41,403 nucleotides of DNA from an uncultured Clostridium sp. (lineage in GTDB: Bacteria; Bacillota; Clostridia; Clostridiales; Clostridiaceae), in contig CALBDU010000034.1 in assembly GCA_937927335.1 (NCBI GenBank), forward strand, positions 1-41,403, given 5' to 3'. Both the position numbers and the translations under genes were made by a program. The notes under the pieces were generated by a model. The model was not told the DNA's origin. It was given only the letters and a program-made list of their open reading frames with translations, and did no database searches. How positions within the stretch are numbered: position 1 is the first letter of the stretch; each line of letters begins with the position of its first letter. Shown in pieces: positions 1 to 8,003 of the stretch.

Positions 1-1785
1 TATTTCATCCACTACGGATTTTGCATACTGCTTCATATCCTTGATAAATACATTTTTGTTAAGTCGTCCTTTAGATATGAAATTTAGCTGCTGTTCCCAC
101 TCTGCCGTAAGCAGAGGTGATTTAAGTTCCTTGGGTACAAGCTCCAGCAGCTGTTTTCCCTTGGAGGTTATATATATATCCTTGCCCTTTTTTTCTATGA
201 GAAATGTGCTGAACAGCTTTTCAATAATATCCGCCCTGGTAGCAACAGTACCTATGCCGTGGACCTCCATCATGGTCTGTATAAGCTCCTTGGAGCTTGT
301 GCTCATATACTTAACCGGATTTTCCATGGCAGATAAAAGAGTACCTTCATTATAACGGGCCGGGGGTTTTGTCTCACCCTGGGTTCCCGTAACATTGTCT
401 ATTTTTATTATATCACCTTTGTTAAAACATGGTAGGTCCTGAGATGAATTTGTATCGTCATCCTCATCATAATCAAAGTCATATAATTCTCTAAATCCAA
501 GGGACAGTACCTTTTTCCCCCGTGCGGTGAAGCTTTGGCCGGCAATTTGGGCCTTTATGGTTGTCTGTTCATATTCAAAAGGGGGCAGCAGTACGGATAG
601 AAATCTGCGTATTACCATATTGTAAATTTTACTTTCCTTATCACTGAAGGCATTAGTATTCGGAATCTGCTCTGTTGGAATTATTGCATGGTGATCCGAT
701 ACCTTGGAATTGTCAACAAAGTTCTTGCTGCCTTTAATTGGATTCCTAAGTATTCTCATACCGAACTTTGAGAATTGGCCTGCAGCACAAGCCTTAACCC
801 TGTCGCCTAAGGTATCCACTATGTCTGTTGATATATATCTTGAATCAGTTCTTGGATAAGTCAGTACCTTATGATGCTCATAGAGGCTCTGCATTATTGA
901 CAAGGTCTCCTTTGCAGAAAATCCGTATAATTTGTTTGCATCCCTTTGAAGCTCTGTTAAGTCATATAATTGAGGGGCAAAAGACTTCTTTGCAGTTTTT
1001 TCAATTTCTATTATTTCACAGTTTTGATTTTTTATACTATTAATCAGTTTATCACGGTAATCCTTGTTAAAGGTCTTGGTATCCTTGGTTTTGCCGTCTT
1101 GCCAGATGAATCGTACCCCCTTTGCCGAAGCGATAATACCATAGTAGCTTTTTGGCACGAAACCTTTAATTTCTTCCTCCCTGGCTGCAATCATTGCAAG
1201 AGTAGGGGTCTGAACTCTGCCGCAGGAAAGCTGTGCATTATATTTGCAGGTAAGAGCCCTGGTGGCATTAATGCCCACGATCCAGTCAGCTTCCGCTCTT
1301 GCAACAGCGGAATGATACAGGTTTTCATAATCCCTGCCGTCCTTTAAGTGACTGAAGCCTTCATTAATTGCCTTGTCTGTAACGGAGGAAATCCAAAGAC
1401 GTTTAAGTGGTTTCCTGACGTTGGCTTTTTCAATGATCCATCGGGCTACCAGCTCGCCTTCCCTGCCAGCATCGGTAGCAATTACAATCTCGGATACATC
1501 CTTCCTGAACATCAGTTCTTTTACGGTACTATATTGTTTACCTGTCTGCTTAATAACAGTGATTTTTAAATGCTCCGGCAGCATAGGCAGGTCTTCAATA
1601 TTCCAGCTTTTATATTTATCATCATAGGCTTCAGGGTCGGCCAGAGTTACAAGGTGGCCAAGGGCCCAGGTAACCAAATATTTCTCACCTTCAAAAAAGC
1701 CATTTCCCTTCCTGGTGCAGTGCAGCACTCTGGCAATATCCCTTCCTACTGAGGGCTTTTCAGCCAGTACTAAAATTTTACCCAT
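1..1785 (-). CDS. topB: DNA topoisomerase III, 3' end cut off by the window
   Basis: Type IA topoisomerase that cuts and passes one DNA strand at a time, relaxing negative supercoils and decatenating. The first 595 codons are visible; the family is about 700 residues or more, so the C-terminal part lies outside the window. The protein opens with MGKILVLAEKPSVGR, the Toprim start with its catalytic glutamate. The Toprim acidic motif TDAGREGELVAR is at residues 104-115, and the active-site motif YPRTDS has the nucleophilic tyrosine at residue 310. A conserved SCGRVQTPTLAMIAAREEE stretch lies between them. The ATG at 1783-1785 is supported by a GAGAGG ribosome site about 8 nt upstream. It is divergent from the ABC-F gene. 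The C-terminal zinc or basic tail cannot be assessed. Confidence 0.96.
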   Translation of the reverse strand, partial: MGKILVLAEKPSVGRDIARVLHCTRKGNGFFEGEKYLVTWALGHLVTLADPEAYDDKYKSWNIEDLPMLPEHLKITVIKQTGKQYSTVKELMFRKDVSEIVIATDAGREGELVARWIIEKANVRKPLKRLWISSVTDKAINEGFSHLKDGRDYENLYHSAVARAEADWIVGINATRALTCKYNAQLSCGRVQTPTLAMIAAREEEIKGFVPKSYYGIIASAKGVRFIWQDGKTKDTKTFNKDYRDKLINSIKNQNCEIIEIEKTAKKSFAPQLYDLTELQRDANKLYGFSAKETLSIMQSLYEHHKVLTYPRTDSRYISTDIVDTLGDRVKACAAGQFSKFGMRILRNPIKGSKNFVDNSKVSDHHAIIPTEQIPNTNAFSDKESKIYNMVIRRFLSVLLPPFEYEQTTIKAQIAGQSFTARGKKVLSLGFRELYDFDYDEDDDTNSSQDLPCFNKGDIIKIDNVTGTQGETKPPARYNEGTLLSAMENPVKYMSTSSKELIQTMMEVHGIGTVATRADIIEKLFSTFLIEKKGKDIYITSKGKQLLELVPKELKSPLLTAEWEQQLNFISKGRLNKNVFIKDMKQYAKSVVDEI

Positions 1786-1922
1786 AAAAACATTCCTCTC
1801 ACTAAAATAGTCAAAATAATAATATCACAAAGATAATTATTTATCAAAAATCTTTATTTTTTACATAAACTTTGATATACTATTGCAGTGAATGTCAAAT
1901 TAAATAAGAGGTAGGGAATATA

Positions 1923-3509
1923 GTGATTAATGTATCAAATGTAAGTTTAAGATATGGAGCAAGAAAGCTGTTTGATGATGTAAACCTTAAATTTGTTCCT
2001 GGAAATTGTTACGGAGTTATAGGAGCCAACGGAGCTGGAAAAAGTACATTTTTAAAAATACTTTCCGGTGAGATTGAGCCTAACACCGGTGAAGTAAACA
2101 TAGCAAATGGTGTAAGGATGTCCGTGTTGAAGCAGGACCATTATCAATATGATGAATTCAAGGTTCTTGATATTGTAATAATGGGAAATCCAAGATTGTT
2201 TGAAATAATGAAGGAAAAGGATGAAATATACAGCAAGGAGGACTTTACTGATGAAGATGGTATAAGGGCTTCAGAGCTTGAGGGCGAGTTTGCAGACTTG
2301 AACGGATGGGAAGCTGAAGCTGAAGCTTCATCACTGCTTCAGGGACTTGGAATACAAACGGAACTCCATGACAAGTGCATGAATGAGCTGCAAGGCGGTG
2401 AAAAGGTTAAGGTACTGCTGGCACAGGCGTTATTTGGAAAGCCAGGGGTGCTAATACTTGACGAGCCTACAAACCACCTGGATATTAAATCTATTAACTG
2501 GCTGGAGGAGTTCCTTATTAACTTTGAGGGCACAGTTATAGTAGTATCCCATGACAGACATTTTCTTAACAACGTGTGCACCCATATGGCGGATGTGGAC
2601 TTTGGTAAAATCAAGCTTTTCCTGGGGAACTATGATTTCTGGTATGAATCCAGCCAGCTGGCTTTACAGCTGATGAAGGATCAGAACAAGAAAAAGGAAG
2701 AGAAGATAAAGGACCTTCAGGACTTTATTGCAAGGTTCAGTGCAAATAAATCAAAATCAAAACAGGCCACCTCAAGAAAGAAGCTTCTTGAGAAAATATC
2801 AGTGGACGACATACAGCCCTCCAACAGGAGATATCCTTTCGTAGGCTTTAAGCCAGAAAGGGAAGTTGGAAATGACATTCTGATGGTGGAAGGCCTAAGC
2901 AAGACAATAGACAATGAGCTGGTGCTTAATAATGTCAGTTTTATTGTAAATAAAGGTGATAAAATTGCCTTTGTGGGTGATAATGAAATAGCTGTTTCAG
3001 CATTATTTAAGATACTTGCAGGGGAAATGGAGCCGGACAGTGGACAGTATAAATGGGGTGTAACTATAACAAAAGCATACTTCCCAAAGGATAATTCAGA
3101 GTACTTTAATGACGTGGAACTTAACCTGGTGGACTGGATGAGACAGTATTCAGAGGAAAAGTCCGAAAGCTATCTAAGAGGTTTTCTTGGAAGAATGCTT
3201 TTTTCCGGGGAAGAAGCATTGAAGGAGGCCAAAGTGCTTTCCGGAGGTGAAAGAGTAAGGTGCATGCTGTCAAGGATGATGCTTTCCAGCGCTAACGTGC
3301 TTATACTTGACCAGCCTACCAATCATCTTGATTTGGAATCAATAACTGCAGTTAACAATGGTCTTAGTGACTATAAAAGCAATATACTATTTGCATCCCA
3401 CGACCATCAGTTTATACAAACAATTGCTAATAGAATAATTGAGATTACAGCTGATGGCATAATCGATAAACAAATGACCTATGATGAATATTTAGAAACC
3501 GTTAATTAA
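1923..3509 (+). CDS. ABC-F family ATPase, YkpA/YbiT-like
   Basis: Soluble ABC protein with two nucleotide-binding domains and no membrane part. ABC-F proteins act on ribosomes as translation factors or in antibiotic protection; the YkpA/YbiT branch has no firmly assigned role. NBD1 is intact: Walker A GANGAGKST at residues 34-42, signature LQGGE, and LDEPTNHLD with the catalytic glutamate at 181. A charged, probably coiled-coil linker spans roughly residues 245-310. NBD2 has a signature (LSGGERVR), but its Walker A reads GDNEIAVSA at 352-360 with the lysine position replaced (V358), and the catalytic glutamate is glutamine (Q464 in LDQPTNHLD). I recall similar changes in Gram-positive YkpA proteins, so this need not be decay. 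The start is GTG (1923) after GAGGTAGGGA. At 528 aa the length is normal for the branch. Confidence 0.93.
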   Translation: MINVSNVSLRYGARKLFDDVNLKFVPGNCYGVIGANGAGKSTFLKILSGEIEPNTGEVNIANGVRMSVLKQDHYQYDEFKVLDIVIMGNPRLFEIMKEKDEIYSKEDFTDEDGIRASELEGEFADLNGWEAEAEASSLLQGLGIQTELHDKCMNELQGGEKVKVLLAQALFGKPGVLILDEPTNHLDIKSINWLEEFLINFEGTVIVVSHDRHFLNNVCTHMADVDFGKIKLFLGNYDFWYESSQLALQLMKDQNKKKEEKIKDLQDFIARFSANKSKSKQATSRKKLLEKISVDDIQPSNRRYPFVGFKPEREVGNDILMVEGLSKTIDNELVLNNVSFIVNKGDKIAFVGDNEIAVSALFKILAGEMEPDSGQYKWGVTITKAYFPKDNSEYFNDVELNLVDWMRQYSEEKSESYLRGFLGRMLFSGEEALKEAKVLSGGERVRCMLSRMMLSSANVLILDQPTNHLDLESITAVNNGLSDYKSNILFASHDHQFIQTIANRIIEITADGIIDKQMTYDEYLETVN

Positions 3510-3534
3510 AAAAAGACCTAAGGGTCTTTTTTTT
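3508..3534. terminator. Bidirectional intrinsic terminator
   Basis: The A-rich left arm ending in AGACC, loop TAAG, then GGTCT and a run of eight T. It follows the ABC-F stop codon directly. The A-run on the other side gives a U-tract for the convergent amidase gene, whose stop codon is at 3533-3535. Confidence 0.85.
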
Positions 3535-4102
3535 AGCTTATTTCCTTTAATTCAGGCTCCATATCCTTATCTGAATTAAAGTAGGTCAGTTTCCCGGTCC
3601 TGATTAGCTTTAAAGAGCTGCAGGTTCTAAAGTCCTTGGGAGTAGCAAGCCCAAAGGGTTTGTCAAGGATTGCAATTCCGCTTTTTTCAAAGGCAAAGGC
3701 TACAAATTGGGAACAAAAATAGGAATAAGTCCTATTAATAGGATAGCCTAAATATACTCCAAGAAGGCCCATGAGGTTGTAGCTTGATCTTTGCTTATTT
3801 TCTCCAAATTCAGCCATGATTTGCTTAAGTTTTTTTAGTTGATGCTCGTCCACCGAAAGAGAATATAAACTGTAGGTTGTATCACTGAAAATGGCATAGG
3901 TTCCATTTCTGATATCTTCAACTATAAATCCTGCAATTAACGGATTCCTGGGATTTTTTCTCCCGAAGCTGTAAACTTCAGTTAGATCCAGATCAAAGGA
4001 AATAGAAACATGACTGTAGGGCTCCTTCGTATGTCTCTTTATAAGTTTTGAAAGCAGTGAACCGGTATGTGTCAGTAAAATATATATTTCACGATCATCC
4101 AT
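3533..4102 (-). CDS. Permuted papain-fold (NlpC/P60-like, YiiX/YaeF type) amidase-like protein
   Basis: A 189-residue protein with no signal peptide. The histidine motif PYSHVSISFD lies N-terminal and the cysteine motif YFCSQFVAFAFEKSG lies C-terminal. This is the reverse of canonical NlpC/P60 order, as in the circularly permuted C92/YiiX group, which hydrolyse amide or ester bonds in lipids or peptides. The substrate is unknown. I start it at ATG 4100-4102, preceded by AGGAGA at suitable spacing. The open frame continues upstream to 4264, but that part is a low-complexity Ile/Leu/Tyr run translated from the AT-rich promoter region. The gene is divergent from the GntR/ABC operon and a TTGAAA-17-TATCTT promoter candidate lies at 4139-4167. 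The family assignment rests on two motifs only. Confidence 0.72.
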   Translation of the reverse strand: MDDREIYILLTHTGSLLSKLIKRHTKEPYSHVSISFDLDLTEVYSFGRKNPRNPLIAGFIVEDIRNGTYAIFSDTTYSLYSLSVDEHQLKKLKQIMAEFGENKQRSSYNLMGLLGVYLGYPINRTYSYFCSQFVAFAFEKSGIAILDKPFGLATPKDFRTCSSLKLIRTGKLTYFNSDKDMEPELKEIS

Positions 4103-4187
4103 GATTTTTCTCCTGAGTATAATGAAATCGTTGTAATTAAGATACCATTTTTTAAGAATTCTTTCAATAAAAATATTTATGATATAG

Positions 4188-4216
4188 TTGACATTTATTA
4201 CTAATGACATTATACT
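4188..4216 (+). promoter_or_regulatory. SigmaA-type promoter of the GntR/ABC operon
   Basis: TTGACA at 4188-4193, a 17-bp spacer, then TATACT at 4211-4216. This is near-consensus and ends about 50 bp before the GntR start codon. Confidence 0.85.
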
Positions 4217-4243
4217 GTATATAGTGTATATATACAGTATAAT
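4209..4243. promoter_or_regulatory. Perfect 14-bp inverted repeat, probable GntR operator
   Basis: Arms ATTATACTGTATAT (4209-4222) and ATATACAGTATAAT (4230-4243) are exact reverse complements around a 7-nt centre. The left arm contains the whole -10 box, so a bound dimer would block the promoter. Autoregulation by the adjacent GntR protein is inferred from position. Confidence 0.75.
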
Positions 4244-4267
4244 CAATATTAACAATAGGAGCATAAA

Positions 4268-4654
4268 ATGAATATAATTATATCAAATTCATCCGGAGAA
4301 CCAATTTATGAACAGATTGCCTCCCAGATAAAGAAGAGCATTTTGGCCGGTGAGCTTGCAGAAATGGATATGCTTCCTTCCATAAGGACCCTTGCTCAGG
4401 AATTGAGGATTAGTGTTATTACTACTAAAAGGGCCTACGAGGAGCTGGAAAAGGAAGGCTTTATCTTCACCATGCCGGGCAAAGGTTCATTTGTATCAAG
4501 CCACAATAAGGAATTGATTAGGGAAAAACGGCTTAAAATTGTAGAAGAAAAGCTTATAGACGCAATTGAGGAAAGCCGGCTCCTTGGCCTGAATATGGAG
4601 GAGCTTATGGATATGGTCAGGCTATTATATGAAGAGGATAATTGCAGGAGGTAG
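4268..4654 (+). CDS. GntR-family transcriptional regulator, YtrA subfamily
   Basis: A 128-residue DNA-binding regulator. The N-terminal winged helix-turn-helix covers about residues 8-75, with the typical EPIYEQIASQIKKSILAGEL and LPSIRTLAQELRISVITTKRAYEEL stretches, and ends in GKGSFV. The short alpha-helical tail and lack of a large effector domain mark the YtrA subfamily, whose members usually repress an ABC transporter encoded just downstream. That arrangement is seen here: the ATPase gene starts 4 nt after the stop. An AGGAG site precedes the ATG. Regulation is probably autogenous through the palindrome on its own promoter. The inducing signal is unknown; cell-envelope stress or antibiotics are common for this subfamily. 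Confidence 0.92.
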   Translation: MNIIISNSSGEPIYEQIASQIKKSILAGELAEMDMLPSIRTLAQELRISVITTKRAYEELEKEGFIFTMPGKGSFVSSHNKELIREKRLKIVEEKLIDAIEESRLLGLNMEELMDMVRLLYEEDNCRR

Positions 4655-4658
4655 TTTA

Positions 4659-5522
4659 ATGGAGTATGCATTGGAAATAAAAAATTTATCAAAAAATTAT
4701 ACTGATTTTCAATTAAAGGATATAAGCTTTACCTTGGAAAAGGGATTTATAATGGGCTTTATTGGGCCAAATGGAGCAGGAAAAAGTACAGTAATCAGAC
4801 TTATTATGAATCTTATTAAAAGGAACAGCGGTGAAATAAAGGTTTTTGGCCTGGACAATTTAAAATTTGAAAGGGATATAAAACAACGTATTGGATTTGT
4901 TTATGATGAAAATTATTATTACGAGGAGCTTTCAATGGAGGCAATGAAGAATATTATTGCTCCATTTTACAGAGGCTGGGACGAATATCAATATAAAAAG
5001 TACATGGTGGAATTTAATTTAAATGAAAAGTCTAAGATTAAAACACTTTCAAAAGGCATGAAAATGAAGTTTTCCTTAGCAATGGCACTATCACACAATG
5101 CTGAGCTAATCATAATGGATGAACCTACAGCAGGACTTGATCCGGTTTTCAGAAGTGAACTTCTGGATATAACAAGCTCCCTTATTCAGGATGAAAAAAA
5201 GAGCATATTTTTTTCTACCCATATAACAACGGATCTGGAAAAGGTTGCGGATTATATAACATTTCTTGATAAGGGCAGTGTTGTATTTTCAAAACCAAAG
5301 GATGACATTTTGGAAAGCTACCATATTGTTAAGGGAGATAAGTCTTTATTGGACAGTGATACAAAAAAACAATTCCTCAGTATAAGAGAAAACAGCTTTG
5401 GATTTGAGGCTCTTACAGACAATATATCAAAAATCAGGGAGGTGTTTAGAAACAGTGTAATAATTGAAAGGGCAACACTGGAAGAAATTATGGTTTATAT
5501 GGTCAGGAGGCAGATATGTTAA
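4659..5522 (+). CDS. ABC transporter ATP-binding protein (YtrB/drug-export type)
   Basis: A 287-residue ATPase subunit with Walker A GPNGAGKST near residues 36-44, signature LSKGMKMK, Walker B LIIMDEPTAGLD and a switch histidine in FFSTH. The extra C-terminal 70 residues are typical of ABC-2 exporter ATPases. I start at ATG 4659-4661 because GCAGGAGG sits just upstream; an in-frame ATG at 4629 has no ribosome site and lies inside the GntR gene. The stop overlaps the first permease by 7 nt, indicating translational coupling. With two dissimilar permeases it should form an exporter for an unknown compound, under GntR control. Confidence 0.93.
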   Translation: MEYALEIKNLSKNYTDFQLKDISFTLEKGFIMGFIGPNGAGKSTVIRLIMNLIKRNSGEIKVFGLDNLKFERDIKQRIGFVYDENYYYEELSMEAMKNIIAPFYRGWDEYQYKKYMVEFNLNEKSKIKTLSKGMKMKFSLAMALSHNAELIIMDEPTAGLDPVFRSELLDITSSLIQDEKKSIFFSTHITTDLEKVADYITFLDKGSVVFSKPKDDILESYHIVKGDKSLLDSDTKKQFLSIRENSFGFEALTDNISKIREVFRNSVIIERATLEEIMVYMVRRQIC

Positions 5523-6145
5523 ATTTGATAATTAAGGATATAGCAGTTCAAAAGAAAACAATTCCCCTGGCACTGCTTTATGTGGTTTTCTTCCTTGTAT
5601 TGGCGGGTGAAGCCTATAAAAAGGGAAGCATATATGTGATTGGCGTCACTCTCACATACATGTTTTCATTAGGTGCAATGCAATATGATGAAAGATATAA
5701 GGCTGATTGCATAATAGCCAGTCTTCCAGTAAACAGAAAGGATATAGTGATTTCCAGATATCTGGCCACCATATTTTTTACAGCTGCTTCCACTGCTTTT
5801 ATGCTGATTATTACCTGGGTTATGAGTATCTTCAACGTAATGCCAAGTATTTCATGGACTAATATCCATGACTTGAAATTAATTATTGTGATATCACTGT
5901 TGCTAATGGCTGTAATTATACCTTTAAATTACCGGTTTAGTGCAAAAAAAGTCAGGTATATAAACGTACTTTCGTACCTTGCCTTCTTCTTTGTCATTAT
6001 ATCCTTTTATGATGAAAGCCAGATATTTTTCAACAGCAGCCTGATGTTATTCCTTAAGCAATACAGCGTGCTGCTATCTGTAGCTGCGTTTGCGGTATCC
6101 ATTGGCTGTTCGCTGCTCATTTATCAGAACAAGGATTTGGTATAA
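5516..6145 (+). CDS. ABC-2 type permease subunit 1
   Basis: A 209-residue membrane protein with about six hydrophobic segments. It begins MLNLIIKDIAVQKKT, a short cytoplasmic start typical of the ABC-2 permeases paired with YtrA regulators. The loop YDERYKADCIIASLPVNRKDIVISRY matches the conserved intracellular 'SLPV.R..IV..RY' element of this family. AGGAGG precedes the ATG, which overlaps the ATPase gene by 7 nt. It shares its plan with the next gene, so the two probably form a heterodimeric channel. The substrate cannot be predicted. Confidence 0.85.
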   Translation: MLNLIIKDIAVQKKTIPLALLYVVFFLVLAGEAYKKGSIYVIGVTLTYMFSLGAMQYDERYKADCIIASLPVNRKDIVISRYLATIFFTAASTAFMLIITWVMSIFNVMPSISWTNIHDLKLIIVISLLLMAVIIPLNYRFSAKKVRYINVLSYLAFFFVIISFYDESQIFFNSSLMLFLKQYSVLLSVAAFAVSIGCSLLIYQNKDLV

Positions 6146-6159
6146 AGGAGAATGGAACT

Positions 6160-6801
6160 ATGATTAATCTGATATTAAAGGATCTGCGGCTGACAAAGAA
6201 AATTATTGTGCTGGGTTTGATTTATGCTGTTTTTGTTGTAGGCATGACAAAGATGATTTCTATTGAAATAGGAAATATAGCATATTGCTTTCTAATCATC
6301 TGCATGATTTATCTTTCCGTACTATACGCAGATGGCTATGACGAGACAAATAAGGGGTTTCTTATGCTTGCAAGCCTGCCGGTTAAAAGAAGCATGCTGG
6401 TGTGGGCGAAATATTTAAGTCTTGGATTATATTTTTTAATCTATTCAGTTTTCCCGACATTATTGATGGCTGCTGTATCAGCCTTCAGCCAAGGCGGATT
6501 TAAAACCTATTCACCTTGGTCAATGGGTGTAGCCTTTATAATTGCGGGCATACTATACTCAATTTACTACCCTATATATTATAAATTTGGATATAATGCT
6601 CTAAGGGTTTATAAAATAATTGTGTTTGTTTTTATTATATTGCTGCCTAAGCTGGTTGAATGGTCTGTAAAGCACTCTTATCTGCCAATAGTATTAAATA
6701 TGAAGACTTTTATTGTATTTATGATTGCTGCTGTTTTCATATTATTATTGTGCTCCTGCAGAATATCCGGATTCATATATGAAAAAAAGGAACTTATTTA
6801 A
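6160..6801 (+). CDS. ABC-2 type permease subunit 2
   Basis: A 213-residue membrane protein with about six hydrophobic segments, beginning MINLILKDLRLTKK. It carries the same internal element as the upstream permease (YDETNKGFLMLASLPVKRSMLVWAKYLSL), so the two are likely paralogues from a duplication. AAAGGAGAATGGAACT precedes the ATG and the gap to the previous gene is 14 nt. It is the last gene of the GntR-ABC operon. The stop lies 5 nt from that of the convergent PrsW-like gene, and no clear terminator separates them. Confidence 0.85.
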   Translation: MINLILKDLRLTKKIIVLGLIYAVFVVGMTKMISIEIGNIAYCFLIICMIYLSVLYADGYDETNKGFLMLASLPVKRSMLVWAKYLSLGLYFLIYSVFPTLLMAAVSAFSQGGFKTYSPWSMGVAFIIAGILYSIYYPIYYKFGYNALRVYKIIVFVFIILLPKLVEWSVKHSYLPIVLNMKTFIVFMIAAVFILLLCSCRISGFIYEKKELI

Positions 6802-6806
6802 GCTCC

Positions 6807-7487
6807 TTACTGATGCTTTGATTCTTTGTAATACGCATTCAGCTTTTTAAGATTAGAAACCCAAAGGTATATTACAAAAGGAATAAAGGCAAGAAAAACA
6901 ACTTCCACCTGAAGCATTAGAATAAAATCAAAAATACCATGAAGTATTGCAGGCACCAGGAGAGCATTTCTTAAGTAGGAGTGGCATAGCCTGGGCTGAA
7001 AACAGAATTTTGCCATGGAAAGATAATAACCCATGGTAATGGCAAATAGCATATGGGCAGGTACTGAAACAAATCCCCGGAATAAACCCACGTACGGATT
7101 TGAAGCAAAGGCAAAAACTACGTAGTTGATATTTTCCGCTGTTGCAAATCCAAGTGCGGCAAAAACTGCATAGATTATACCATCCAGTTTTTCATCAAAT
7201 TCAGGGTTGTTGAATGCAAATTTCAGAACAACCTGACGTTTTATAAGCTCTTCTGTGAGGCCCGCTACAATGAAGGCTGTAAAAGCAATACCAAGTACGC
7301 CGGCAAAAGGGTTAATGAAAATTAAAAGCTGTTCTATTAAAGCTGTGGGGATAACAGAAAGCATGCCAATAAAAAATATTTTTATTAGAAGGAACAAGGG
7401 CTCACGGTCAAACCTGTCAGTTAGATAAATAATTAGAGCCAGAGCTATCCCCGGGAATATTGCTATAAGGAATAATCTTGTATCCAT
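6807..7487 (-). CDS. PrsW-family intramembrane metalloprotease
   Basis: A 226-residue polytopic membrane protein. It has the family motifs in order: YLTDRFDREP near the N-terminus, TEELIKR (the EExxK/R metal-site motif), ATAENINY, PAHMLFAITMGYYLS and ILHGIFDF, within 7-8 hydrophobic segments. In Bacillus, PrsW cleaves the anti-sigma factor RsiW at site 1. No anti-sigma or sigma gene is nearby here, so the substrate is open; members of this CPBP-related group can have other roles. The start is ATG 7485-7487 because AGGAGG lies 6 nt upstream. An in-frame TTG at 7493 would touch the ribosome site. Confidence 0.88.
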   Translation of the reverse strand: MDTRLFLIAIFPGIALALIIYLTDRFDREPLFLLIKIFFIGMLSVIPTALIEQLLIFINPFAGVLGIAFTAFIVAGLTEELIKRQVVLKFAFNNPEFDEKLDGIIYAVFAALGFATAENINYVVFAFASNPYVGLFRGFVSVPAHMLFAITMGYYLSMAKFCFQPRLCHSYLRNALLVPAILHGIFDFILMLQVEVVFLAFIPFVIYLWVSNLKKLNAYYKESKHQ

Positions 7488-7543
7488 AATCAACCTCCTG
7501 GTGCTGATAATTATAGTATGCTCATTATAATAAACATTATAAG

Positions 7544-7571
7544 AAAGCCTGCAGCGTTAACTGCAGGCTTT
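7544..7571 (-). terminator. Hairpin downstream of the small membrane protein gene
   Basis: AAAGCCTGCAG (7544-7554) and CTGCAGGCTTT (7561-7571) are perfect 11-bp arms around a 6-nt loop. It lies just 3' of the minus-strand gene ending at 7576. The following U-tract is interrupted, so termination may be incomplete and prsW could receive read-through. Confidence 0.65.
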
Positions 7572-7575
7572 ACCT

Positions 7576-7830
7576 CTAAACCAGATTATTATTCATTTTC
7601 TTTTCAAGAAATTTGTCCTTGTAATAGTGTGTATATCTGTATATCAGCCATATAGGTGCAGGAGAACCATAAAGGATAGCTACAAGCAAAGTTACAATAG
7701 GATTGCCTCTTACCATAAACATAACGCCTGCTATAAACCAGCCGATAAACCAAGCTATACATAAAACATCGAGAACCTTGTTTAATAATTCATTAAATGC
7801 TTTTACCATTTTAGTAGATTTCCTGCTCAA
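7576..7830 (-). CDS. Small two-segment membrane protein, unknown function
   Basis: An 84-residue protein that I do not recognise. A basic N-terminus (MSRKSTKMVK) is followed by two hydrophobic segments around residues 20-42 and 46-63. The second leads into WLIYRYTHYYKDKF and a basic C-terminal tail. This predicts a small helical-hairpin membrane protein with both ends in the cytoplasm. The start is TTG at 7828-7830, supported by AAGGAG 8 nt upstream. The only in-frame ATG, seven codons later, has no ribosome site. It is followed by a hairpin and then the PrsW-like gene on the same strand. Coding potential is supported by the ribosome site and the amphipathic layout. Confidence 0.7.
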   Translation of the reverse strand: MSRKSTKMVKAFNELLNKVLDVLCIAWFIGWFIAGVMFMVRGNPIVTLLVAILYGSPAPIWLIYRYTHYYKDKFLEKKMNNNLV

Positions 7831-8003
7831 ATTGCCATCTCCTTATAATATTAATAATATTCTGAATAAATAATTCCACATAAATATAATATCATATTTG
7901 AAAGTATCAGGCAACGAAATTTTGACCGGGCCGCAGATTTCAATAGCAAAACGGATTAATTTGAGTATATTGATTATGAAAGAATTTTTAAGAAGGTAAA
8001 CTA

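Noticed and set aside
828..1752. Several plus-strand open frames opposite topB
   Set aside because: They lie antisense to a full set of topoisomerase motifs, lack ribosome sites and resemble no protein family.
1860..1881. TTTACA and TATACT upstream of the ABC-F gene as a promoter
   Set aside because: The spacing is only 10 bp. TTTATT at 1853-1858 gives 17 bp but is a poor -35 box, so I left the promoter unassigned.
4103..4264. N-terminal extension of the amidase-like gene with a hydrophobic start resembling a membrane anchor
   Set aside because: It is translated from the AT-rich promoter/palindrome region. The ATG at 4102 has a proper ribosome site and the GntR promoter occupies the extension.
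7922..7950. TTGACC as a promoter for the LysM-GH18 gene
   Set aside because: No acceptable -10 box at 16-18 bp.
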